Assembly: GCA_031969915.1 (NCBI GenBank)
Contig: DALYJJ010000013.1
Span: 1 to 64,000, forward strand
Direction of reading: 5' to 3'
DNA from: DALYJJ01 sp031969915
GTDB lineage: Bacteria > Acidobacteriota > Terriglobia > Bryobacterales > Bryobacteraceae
Length of the DNA: 64,000 nucleotides
This document shows positions 42,508 through 50,032 of this stretch, one piece after another (the first letter of the stretch is position 1; each line of letters begins with the position of its first letter). The translations under genes and the position numbers were made by a program. The notes below the pieces were generated by a model. That model ran no database searches. It had not been told where the DNA came from and saw only the letters and a program-made list of their open reading frames with translations.

Positions 42508-43376
42508 ACGCCGCCGCCGTCGCCGCCGCCGCGCCGGCGCGCGCCCGATGCCCGTACCTGGGCCTCATCCCCTACAGCGAAGCGGACGCCCGGTTCTTCT
42601 TCGGGCGCGATGAGGACACACGCCTCATCGTGGCCAGCCTCTATTCGAAGCGCGTCACCACGCTCTTCGGCCCCTCCGGCGTGGGTAAGAGTTCGGTGCT
42701 GCGCGCGGGCGTGATCCGCGAACTGCACAGCCGGATCGAGCGGACCGCCGCACGGGGCGCCAAGCCCGGGCTGCTCGTCGTCTACTTCAATCGCTGGCAA
42801 GGCGATGTCCGCGCCGAACTGTGGAAGGCCATCGCACGCGAACTGGAGCGAGTGGCCGGTCCGGGCGCGGGGCTCCGCATGCCCGGCGGGTCGCTCGGCG
42901 ATGTGCTGGAAACGATCACCCGTGAGCACCGCCTCGATGTGATGCTGCTGCTCGATCAGTTCGAGGAGTACTTCCGCTACGAGACGCGCTTCGGCGAACC
43001 GGGTTCCTTCGCCGTCGAGTTCGCCGAAGCGGCGCAGCGCCGCCAGGCGCCGGTGAGCTTTCTGCTCAGTCTCCGGGAGGACTCGCTCGCCGAACTCGAC
43101 CGTTTCAAGCTCCTGGTGGGCAACCTGCTCTCAAACTGGTATCGCCTGGAGCGGCTCTCCACCCAGGCCGCGCGCGAGGCGATTCGAGGACCGGTGGGAC
43201 GCTACAACGAACTGCCGGAGAGCGAGCGCGAGTATGGCGGCCGGACGTGGAGCCGGCGCTCGAGGACGAAGTCGTCGGGCAGGTGGAAATGGGCCGCGTC
43301 ACCGTGGGCGAGGCCGGCAAGGCCCAGGCGCGTTCCGGCGCCACGGGTGTCGAGACGCCCTATCTGCAGTTGGTGA
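42504..43376 (+). CDS. STAND NTPase, N-terminal part (before frameshift)
   Basis: This is the first part of a gene split by a frameshift at about 43245. The protein starts with PYLGLIPYSEADARFFFGRDEDT, the opening of novel-STAND-1 NTPases, followed by Walker A (GPSGVGKSS, residues 56-64), Walker B (MLLLDQFEEYFRY, about 147-159), a sensor region (FLLSLREDSLAELDRF) and RLERLSTQAAREAIRGPVGRYNELPESEREYGG. After that the frame runs into non-family sequence (RTWSRRSRTKSS) up to its stop at 43376, while the expected continuation appears in the frame of 43247. The GTG start at 42504 overlaps the SIR2 stop. STAND proteins sense a trigger and oligomerise; here it probably controls the SIR2 enzyme. Confidence 0.8.
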   Translation: MNAAAVAAAAPARARCPYLGLIPYSEADARFFFGRDEDTRLIVASLYSKRVTTLFGPSGVGKSSVLRAGVIRELHSRIERTAARGAKPGLLVVYFNRWQGDVRAELWKAIARELERVAGPGAGLRMPGGSLGDVLETITREHRLDVMLLLDQFEEYFRYETRFGEPGSFAVEFAEAAQRRQAPVSFLLSLREDSLAELDRFKLLVGNLLSNWYRLERLSTQAAREAIRGPVGRYNELPESEREYGGRTWSRRSRTKSSGRWKWAASPWARPARPRRVPAPRVSRRPICSW

Positions 43377-44659
43377 TGGTCAAGCTGTGGGAGACGGAGA
43401 TGGCCGCCGGGAGCCGCCGGCTGCGGTTGTCCACGCTCCAGCAACTCAACGGTGCGAAGGAGATCGTCCGGTCGCACGTGGACGCGGTGATGAAGGGGTT
43501 GAACGCCGCCGAGCAACAGCTCGCGGAAGACGCCTTCGATTACCTGGTCACCGACAGCGGCACGAAGATCGCCTGGCGCGCCCACGACCTGGCGGGCAAA
43601 GTCCGGCGCGCGCCCCAGGAGGTCCGGGCGTGGCTCGAGAAACTGAGCAGCGGCTCGGCCCGCGTGTTGACCCCCGTGGCCCCCTCGCCCGATCATCCCG
43701 ATGAACCGCAGTACGAGATCTTTCACGACACGCTCAGCAAGGCGGTGCTCTCCTGGCGGCGCCGGCGCGTGGAGTCGCGGCGCAGCCGGAAGCGGCTCCT
43801 CTGGGTGTCGGGCATCTGCGCAATTTGCGTGGTGGCGGGCTTGGTGTTCGCTCTGTATCAAAGCCAGTTGGCCTTACTACGCGCCAAGAGCGCGGCGGCG
43901 GCGGCCGAATCGGCGGCGGCCACCGAACGCGCACTCCGGGCGGAGATGCAGCAGCGGCTGTTGGCCGAGGCCCTCGCGGCGGAGAAATCAGGCAACGAAA
44001 AACGAGCGGCGGAGCTGCGTGGGGACGCCGAGCGGCTTCGTCAGGAGATTGTCAAAGCGGCCAAGGCCCCGCCCACGAAGGTTGACTACGGCAAAGAAGC
44101 GACGGACTCCGTGTGGCAGAAGACGGTGGATACCGAACGCCAACGCGCCAACCAGGCGGAAGCCCGCCTGGCCCAAGCGGAGAAGGAACTCGAACAATTC
44201 CGGCAGCGGCCCCCGCCGAGCGTCGTCGTACAGAACACCCTGCCGCCTTCCGAGCCGTCCGACACCTGGCAGACCTTCGCCTGCGCGCTGACCCGGATCT
44301 TCGTGTTCGACGACGGGACTAGCGGCACGACGCCCTGGGAGTTCGTGGTTACGATTCACAACGAAGGCGCCCGGCCGGTCAACGCAAAGCTGAACCTCGA
44401 TCTGAACGACGACAAGCCGACTCGCATCCATGCGGTGAATCGGACCTGGCCGGTGCGGCTGGGCCGGACCTCGGCGGGCGTGCGCGTGGATATCGTGGGC
44501 ACCACCCCCGACCGGCCGGAAGTCAAGGTGACCGGCATGGGCATCGTGCTCAAAGATTCCTCCGCTTACAACCGGGTCCGCGTGATCGCCGCCGAACCCT
44601 CCCACGGCAACTTTGAGTTCGAGTTCGCCTTGACGGCGCGGCCGGCTGCCGCCCGCTGA
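43247..44659 (+). CDS. STAND NTPase, C-terminal part with membrane helix and coiled coil
   Basis: This frame continues the gene from 42504. The first half completes the nSTAND1 module: EPALEDEVVGQVEMGRVTVGEAG, ETPYLQLVMVKLWETEM, LRLSTLQQLNGAKEIVRSHVDAVM, FDYLVTDSGTKIAWRAHDL and QYEIFHDTLSKAVLSWRRRRVE. A membrane helix then follows (about residues 184-206, WVSGICAICVVAGLVFALYQ), next a long Ala/Glu/Arg coiled coil (about 210-325). A C-terminal beta-sandwich-like domain (about 340-468) starts near ALTRIFVFDDG and ends in FEFEFALTARP. The helix would place the tail across the membrane. As written, the 43247 GTG lies exactly at the frame change and has no ribosome site, so it is unlikely to be a real start. 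Confidence 0.78.
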   Translation: MEPALEDEVVGQVEMGRVTVGEAGKAQARSGATGVETPYLQLVMVKLWETEMAAGSRRLRLSTLQQLNGAKEIVRSHVDAVMKGLNAAEQQLAEDAFDYLVTDSGTKIAWRAHDLAGKVRRAPQEVRAWLEKLSSGSARVLTPVAPSPDHPDEPQYEIFHDTLSKAVLSWRRRRVESRRSRKRLLWVSGICAICVVAGLVFALYQSQLALLRAKSAAAAAESAAATERALRAEMQQRLLAEALAAEKSGNEKRAAELRGDAERLRQEIVKAAKAPPTKVDYGKEATDSVWQKTVDTERQRANQAEARLAQAEKELEQFRQRPPPSVVVQNTLPPSEPSDTWQTFACALTRIFVFDDGTSGTTPWEFVVTIHNEGARPVNAKLNLDLNDDKPTRIHAVNRTWPVRLGRTSAGVRVDIVGTTPDRPEVKVTGMGIVLKDSSAYNRVRVIAAEPSHGNFEFEFALTARPAAAR

Positions 44660-44669
44660 CGCTACCCGC

Positions 44670-47219
44670 TTACAGCATCAGCCGCAGCACCATCTGCAGG
44701 ACGCGCCCGTCGTTCAGCGTATTCGTAATGCGCCCGAACGACGGCGACGTGAGGTTCCGCTGCGGCTCGTCGAATTGTGGCGTGTTCGTCAGGTTGTAGG
44801 ATTCCACCCGGAAGATCGTGGCTCGGTCGCCGTGCCACCGCCACGTCTTGCCCACCGCCGCGTTCAGGTTCGCGATGCCGCCCTTCCGGAAGGTGCCCCG
44901 GCCGAGGTTTCCACGATATTCTCCCGGAGTAATATAGGCGAACCGCGAGCGCGTAATGATCGAGGGCGCCGTGTCGGGGTCGCCGATGGTCCTGCCCAGG
45001 ATCGACGGGTCGGTGATGTTCGGCCGGTCGCTCGGGCCGCCGTCGACGTTGCCGAAGCCCGGCGCGTCGGAGCCGATGTAGAGCGTGAGCGGCGTGCCCG
45101 ACTTCAGTACGCTCGCACCGCTGATCTGCCAGCCTCCCGGCAGATCGTAGGTCCAGGTGAGCGAGAGCGCGTGCGTGGAGTCGAACAGCGACAGCCCCTT
45201 CTTGTCCTTCAGTACGTCGTACATGCTCTGGCTCCGCGCGCTGAGCAGGTCCCGGTTCGCGGCGGTGAAGGCGAAGTCCGTGCCCTCGTCGATCGCCTTG
45301 CTGAAGGTGTAGCCGAAGGTCGACGCGAAACCCCGGCGCAACGGGATGTCGAGCGATATCTGGCCCGCGTCGAAGTACGCGATGCCCGCATTCACGATCG
45401 TGCGAACGTCGTAATACCGGGGGTCCAGGCGGCGTTGGTCCACCGTGGCCGTGGTGAGCGGGATGCCCGGCACAACCTCCGCGCGGTTGTCGATGAACGC
45501 ATTGAAGAGCTTGTACGACCGGCTTCCGATGTAGCCGGTTCGCAGCAGCCAGCCCTGCAGGACACGGCGCTCGAAGGAGAACGCGTGGAGGTGCGAATAC
45601 GGTCCCACCAGGTCCGCCGCGAACCGGGTCGGCGTGTGCCGCGCCGCCGCGCCGTTCAGATCCACGGTCTTCAGCGGATCGATCAGGCTGGGGTTCTGCA
45701 CAATCACGTAGCGAACCAGCGGCAGGTTGTTGCGGACCTGCTGGTAGGTCACCGGATTGATCCGCCCGAACGACACATTGTAGGAGGCTCGCGCGGTCCA
45801 TCCGCCGCCCGGCTGCCAGGCCAGCGAAACCCGTGGACTGAGGTTGTTGCAGTCGCAGGAGTAGGGGATCGTGTCGCGCCGCTGCACTTCTTTCGGCGCC
45901 GTCTCAAAGTTGTACCGCAGGCCGACGTACAGTTGCAGCCGCGGATGCAGGCGGTACCGGTCCGCGAAATAGGCGTCCCCGGCCCAGTTGCGGAATCCGC
46001 GCGAGAGTTCGCCGAGCGTCACTTCATAGTTGGTCGGCGTTCCGTAGCGCACGTTCTCGATCGCCGTCCTCCCGAAGTTGTTCGTGAACTGGAAGTACCC
46101 GCGCTGGTTGTTGGTTTCGATGCCGTTCAACTGGTAGCGGAACAGGTCGCCGCCGAAAGCGTATTGGTGGCGGCCCGCCGTGCGCGTCACGCCCGCGCCG
46201 TACCGGAACGTGTTCTGCGCGCGATCGATCGGGTACTGCGAATCCGGGCCCAGTTCCTCGAATTGAAAGCCGAAGCGGATCCGCGGACCGATCGCGTTCG
46301 GCTCGGGAACCAGCGCCGTGCGGTTGCGCAGGAAGGATGCCGAGAGCGACAGCTCCGTCGACGGGCTCAGTGTGCGCCGCCACTGTGCGCGGCTGCGCAG
46401 CGTGTGCATCCCGGAGTCGGGATTCTGCCCCGCCACCAGTTGGAATGCGGAGATGCTTTGGCGGGACAGGCTCTGGAAGAGCGTGAGGCGGCCTTTCGCA
46501 CCCGTCTGGCGATCCAGGCGCAGTGAGCCGTCGATCTCGTCAATCGACTGCGCTGCGTTCGTGTTCAGCGCGCGCGGATCGAAGTCCGGGCGGTTCGGCT
46601 GCACATTCGGATAAGCGGCGAAAATGCGCTCGATGAAGGCGCGCGCGGCGGGATCGGTGGTGAGCGCGGAGCGCTCCCCCGGCAGCGGGATCAGCACATT
46701 CCCGTTCACCATGCCGCGGATCTTCCGCTGCGCGCCGGTGAAGGTAACCGCGCCGAGTCTTGGGACCAAGCCCGTGGCCCGGCCTCCATACACGTTGCGC
46801 CGCGAGGGCATCACGCCGCCCACCTGGAAATACGTGCGGGCGTTGAAAACGCTGTTCTGGTGCTGCGCGAAGAGTTCGCCGCGCCACGCGGACGGATCGG
46901 GCAACGGCCCCAGCATCAGGCGCTCCGCCGCCGGCCGACCGTGCTCGGCCGCGAACCAGGAAGTATCGGCGGCAGCTTCGCCGACCAGCGTGGTGGTGGT
47001 CCCCAGGCGCACGTTGGCTTCTTTGATCGCGTCGTTGTCAATCTGATAGACCGCGACGTTCTCATTCCGTTGCGCGGCCGCGCTCATGCGCCCGGGCCTC
47101 GCCGCGGCGGCCGCCGGCTTGGGGGCGGTGGGCGCGGGCGCCGGCGCGCGCGACGGACCGTCCTGCGCGGCGCACGGGAGTGCGGCGAGCAACAACAACA
47201 GGAGGAACCGCCGCGTCAC
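44670..47219 (-). CDS. Oar-like TonB-dependent outer-membrane receptor
   Basis: This 849-residue exported outer-membrane protein has a signal peptide (RRFLLLLLLAALPCAAQ), a Pro/Ala-rich linker and then barrel strands of the Oar/TonB-receptor kind: RGELFAQHQNSVFNARTYFQVG, SFERRVLQGWLLRTGYIGSRSYKL, RRGFASTFGYTFSKAIDEGTDF, STHALSLTWTYDLPGGWQISG, FRVESYNLTNTPQFDEP. It lacks the usual N-terminal carboxypeptidase-like domain and a recognisable plug, and ends in LRLML rather than Phe or Tyr. The GTG start overlaps the stop of the upstream TPR gene (GTGA on the minus strand), so the two are co-translated. The substrate is unknown; it could also serve as an outer-membrane scaffold. Confidence 0.85.
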   Translation of the reverse strand: MTRRFLLLLLLAALPCAAQDGPSRAPAPAPTAPKPAAAAARPGRMSAAAQRNENVAVYQIDNDAIKEANVRLGTTTTLVGEAAADTSWFAAEHGRPAAERLMLGPLPDPSAWRGELFAQHQNSVFNARTYFQVGGVMPSRRNVYGGRATGLVPRLGAVTFTGAQRKIRGMVNGNVLIPLPGERSALTTDPAARAFIERIFAAYPNVQPNRPDFDPRALNTNAAQSIDEIDGSLRLDRQTGAKGRLTLFQSLSRQSISAFQLVAGQNPDSGMHTLRSRAQWRRTLSPSTELSLSASFLRNRTALVPEPNAIGPRIRFGFQFEELGPDSQYPIDRAQNTFRYGAGVTRTAGRHQYAFGGDLFRYQLNGIETNNQRGYFQFTNNFGRTAIENVRYGTPTNYEVTLGELSRGFRNWAGDAYFADRYRLHPRLQLYVGLRYNFETAPKEVQRRDTIPYSCDCNNLSPRVSLAWQPGGGWTARASYNVSFGRINPVTYQQVRNNLPLVRYVIVQNPSLIDPLKTVDLNGAAARHTPTRFAADLVGPYSHLHAFSFERRVLQGWLLRTGYIGSRSYKLFNAFIDNRAEVVPGIPLTTATVDQRRLDPRYYDVRTIVNAGIAYFDAGQISLDIPLRRGFASTFGYTFSKAIDEGTDFAFTAANRDLLSARSQSMYDVLKDKKGLSLFDSTHALSLTWTYDLPGGWQISGASVLKSGTPLTLYIGSDAPGFGNVDGGPSDRPNITDPSILGRTIGDPDTAPSIITRSRFAYITPGEYRGNLGRGTFRKGGIANLNAAVGKTWRWHGDRATIFRVESYNLTNTPQFDEPQRNLTSPSFGRITNTLNDGRVLQMVLRLML

Positions 47220-48397
47220 TTCTTCCCCCCGCGCTCCAGCATCTGCTTCAACTGCCGCCAGGCGCCCTCGTGGTAGACCTCCTTCAATCGCTCCAAACCC
47301 TCGGAACGCGGGTCGCCCTTGCGCGGGCCGCTCCGCTGCAGGCAGCGGCCCAGCAACGTGGTCGCGTCCGCGTCATCCGGAGTGCGATCCAGCACCGCGC
47401 GGAAGCGGTCCGCCGCCGCGGCAAACTGCCCGTTCTTCCACATCCAGAAGCCGGCGTTGAAGTGATACACCGGATCGGCTTCATCGCCCGCCAGGGCCTG
47501 TGCGAGCGCCTCCCCCGCGCCCGCGTCGCCGGCCCGGCTCAACGCGGCGCCGTAATTGTTCAGCACTTCGTTCAGCGGAACTTCGGCGGCGATCAGCTTG
47601 AAGGCCTCCGCCGCACCTTTGAACTCACCCGTGCGGTAGAGCGCCAGCCCGAGCAGAAACTGCGATTCCCGATAGTGCGGATCGTGCCCCGGCACGCGCC
47701 GCAGCCACTCTACGGCCGAGCGATACTCCTTCGAGTTCATCAACAGTTGCCCGAGGCGGAACGCGGGCTGCGAATAACCGGCGTCGAGCCGTGCCGCTTG
47801 GGTGAAGAACCGGTGTTTCTGATCGGGCGGCGCCAGCAGCCCGCGGATGTAGCTCTCGATCGCGTCGATGCGCACCACCCGCCGCCGGCGCCGGAACTCT
47901 TCTTCCGCCGGCCCCGGCTCTAAGATATGCTGCAACGCCTGCCACACCAGGTGGGATTGCAGTGTGGCCAGATCCTCCAGCGCGCCCATCTCGTTCAGTT
48001 CCGGACTCCGCCGGATGGCCCGCAGATCGATCCGCCATCCCCGGATCCGAATCGTGCTCCGCGCCGGGCTGCTGTCCCGGCCGGGGATCACTTCGAACTC
48101 GCCGAAAATCACGCTGTCGGCGTCCGCCGCTTCGCCCAGCCGGGCCACCGAAGCGCGCGTCAGCGCCGTGTACGGCCGTAGCGACAGCTTCTGGAAGAAC
48201 CCGTTCCGGTCCTCGCGCTCCACCACCAGCAGGCCCTCGGAAGCCAGCGCCTCCTGAAACTCCTCGGCGATGGATTCACCCACCCAGTTCAGATTGGGCT
48301 GGCCGCTCAGGTTGAAAAAAGGGAGAACGAGATACGTGTCCGCCTGGAGAAAAGGCGCTGTCAGGAGCCAACACAGCAGCGCCGGAAGCCGCCGCAT
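47216..48397 (-). CDS. exported TPR protein with TolB/FlgO-like N-terminal domain
   Basis: This 393-residue exported protein has a signal peptide (RRLPALLCWLLTAPFLQA). An N-terminal domain (about residues 20-180) contains YLVLPFFNLSGQPNLNWVGESIAEEFQEALASEGLLVVERE. That pattern of PFxNxSxxxxxxWVGESIAExL followed by a strand resembles the TolB-N/FlgO-like domain in outer-membrane and adenylate-cyclase-linked proteins. TPR helices follow (about 185-380: YSQPAFRLGQLLMNSKEYRSAVEWLRRV, YRESQFLLGLALYRTGEFKGAAEAFKLI, PVYHFNAGFWMWKNGQFAAAADRFRAVL). It likely works in the periplasm with the receptor gene it overlaps. Such a coupled pair is not a standard known system. Confidence 0.83.
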   Translation of the reverse strand: MRRLPALLCWLLTAPFLQADTYLVLPFFNLSGQPNLNWVGESIAEEFQEALASEGLLVVEREDRNGFFQKLSLRPYTALTRASVARLGEAADADSVIFGEFEVIPGRDSSPARSTIRIRGWRIDLRAIRRSPELNEMGALEDLATLQSHLVWQALQHILEPGPAEEEFRRRRRVVRIDAIESYIRGLLAPPDQKHRFFTQAARLDAGYSQPAFRLGQLLMNSKEYRSAVEWLRRVPGHDPHYRESQFLLGLALYRTGEFKGAAEAFKLIAAEVPLNEVLNNYGAALSRAGDAGAGEALAQALAGDEADPVYHFNAGFWMWKNGQFAAAADRFRAVLDRTPDDADATTLLGRCLQRSGPRKGDPRSEGLERLKEVYHEGAWRQLKQMLERGGKK

Positions 48398-48457
48398 AAA
48401 CGATTGAGTTTAGCAGGCCGATTCCGGCGCTATGTGTACAGTTATCGATCGCGGGGC

Positions 48458-48772
48458 TTAGTTGAAGACCAGCTTCGTGTTGGTGCCGCCGATGCGGATC
48501 TCGCGAATCCGGTACTTGCCGTCACCGTTCTGGTAGCGCACGGAGGTGCTGCCGAACTTCTCGTCGGCCGTCTCCACCTTCACATTCGCTTCCACCGAAT
48601 CCTTGCCCTTGCTGATGGTCGCCTTCGATTCGGTCACGGTCACTTTGTATTCGCCCGGCTTGAGCTCCTTGCCGTCCAGCAGCGAGGGCTGGAAGAGGGT
48701 CACCTTGTAGTTGGCGGCGCTGGCAGCCGCGAGCGCGAAGGTCGCGAATCCGAGGAAGAGCTTCTTGGTCAT
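48458..48772 (-). CDS. small secreted hypothetical protein (104 aa)
   Basis: This exported protein has a signal peptide (TKKLFLGFATFALAAASA), then a single beta-rich domain: NYKVTLFQPSLLDGKELKPGEYKVTVTESKATI, VEANVKVETADEKFGSTSVRYQ and YRIREIRIGGTNTKLVFN. The GxELKPGEYKV turn is a recurrent feature of small secreted acidobacterial proteins. No function is known. AAAGGA lies about 12 bases before the ATG at 48772. No partner gene is adjacent. Confidence 0.78.
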   Translation of the reverse strand: MTKKLFLGFATFALAAASAANYKVTLFQPSLLDGKELKPGEYKVTVTESKATISKGKDSVEANVKVETADEKFGSTSVRYQNGDGKYRIREIRIGGTNTKLVFN

Positions 48773-48978
48773 GGTACTGACGTGGTCCTTTCTGGTTCTT
48801 TCTTATGTATCGGGAACGAAGTGCGGGCTGCCTCAGTCAAGTAACGCGCAGAATCCAAGGGAGCGGGATCAGAGGACAAAACGGTGACATTATCCCAGAT
48901 GCTCACAATGGGTTTTACGACTGCCGCGTTCATGCCGGTCGTGCAACCTGTTCTGATATCTAATACGTTCGAGACGGC

Positions 48979-49959
48979 CTATTGTTCCGTGAATTCGCGC
49001 TTAATTCTTGCAAACAATTCCACGAAGGAATGTGTTGCGCGAAACGCGGCAGAGGCCACTGCCGGAGCTTCACCGAAGCCCTGCAACCATTGTATTCCGG
49101 GCTCGCGCCGGAACCAAGTCCATTGTCGTTTTGCGTACTGCCGCGTGGCCACTTCCGTGGAAACGATGGCTTCTTCAACAGCCATTCCGCTTTTCGCCAC
49201 AGCCAATGCCTGGCGGTAGCCGATCGCCTCGAAAGGCTTCGCGCTCTCCGGCACGCCGGATGCCAGCAGGGATCGAACCTCGTCGACCAATCCTGTTTGA
49301 AACATTTTCTCCGTGCGTTGGTGAATACGCTGGTGCAGTTCGGCTCGGGGCGGATCCAGTGCCAGCTTCAGCGCCTGCCAGCCCCGCAGCGCGTCGCGCC
49401 CCGCTTCGAACACCCGCGCTGCCGGACGCCGGGCCAGCAGACAGATCTCGACGGCGCGCACCAGTTTCTGTACGTCGCGCGGATGGATGCGCCCGGCGGT
49501 GGCGGGGTCGAAGCGCCTCAACAGCCGATGGAGACTGCCTTCCCGTTTCGCCTCGCGCGCTTCCAGGCGCCGGCGCAGAGCCTCGGCGCGTCCCGGCCCG
49601 GGCGCGAGACCGTCGAGCAAAGCCCTGAGATAGAAGCCGGTTCCGCCCACCAGCACCGGCAGTCGCCCCCGCGCCGCAATCTCCTCCAGCACCCTCCGGG
49701 CCATCCGCGCATAGTCGCCCGCGGTCACGGTTTCCGTGGGCGCGCACACGTCCATGAGGTGGTGTGGGATGCCGCGCCGCTCGGCTATGCTCAGTTTCGC
49801 CGTACCGATGTCGAACCCTAAGTAGATTTGAAGTGAATCGAAATTGACGATTTCGCCGTCAAAACGTTCAGCGAGAGACAGCGCGAGGGCGCTCTTGCCG
49901 GACCCGGTAGGTCCGGCGATCACCACCAGCGGTCTGGCCTCCGCACCCGGCACCGACAC
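48979..49959 (-). CDS. miaA: tRNA dimethylallyltransferase
   Basis: MiaA transfers a dimethylallyl group to A37 of tRNAs reading U-starting codons. The sequence has the P-loop GPTGSGKSALALSLAERF, DSLQIYLGFDIGTAK, GIPHHLMDVCAP, the substrate-pocket segment LPVLVGGTGFYLRALLDGLAPG, RVDPxxA-like RRFDPATAGRIHPRDVQKLVRAVEI, and the late IGYRQ and YAKRQWTWFRRE motifs. The 326-residue length from GTG 49959 matches the family. Neither GTG 49959 nor 49953 has a clear ribosome site, and a longer frame to 50046 would run into the divergent TPR gene, so the start is approximate. It is divergent from that TPR gene. Confidence 0.94.
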   Translation of the reverse strand: MSVPGAEARPLVVIAGPTGSGKSALALSLAERFDGEIVNFDSLQIYLGFDIGTAKLSIAERRGIPHHLMDVCAPTETVTAGDYARMARRVLEEIAARGRLPVLVGGTGFYLRALLDGLAPGPGRAEALRRRLEAREAKREGSLHRLLRRFDPATAGRIHPRDVQKLVRAVEICLLARRPAARVFEAGRDALRGWQALKLALDPPRAELHQRIHQRTEKMFQTGLVDEVRSLLASGVPESAKPFEAIGYRQALAVAKSGMAVEEAIVSTEVATRQYAKRQWTWFRREPGIQWLQGFGEAPAVASAAFRATHSFVELFARIKREFTEQ

Positions 49960-50032
49960 TAGTGTAAGCGCTGGGGCAGCAGTAGTTTGTGGATATACTG
50001 AGAACAGGGTGGCGCACAGAAAGCCGGGTTTG

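Noticed and set aside
43221..43260. Programmed -1 frameshift in the STAND gene
   Set aside because: No slippery heptamer or downstream structure is visible; the simplest reading is a one-base loss or sequence error.
49956..49965. Palindrome ACACTAGTGT at the miaA/TPR divergent region
   Set aside because: A single ten-base palindrome, partly inside the miaA start region, with no second copy to support an operator.
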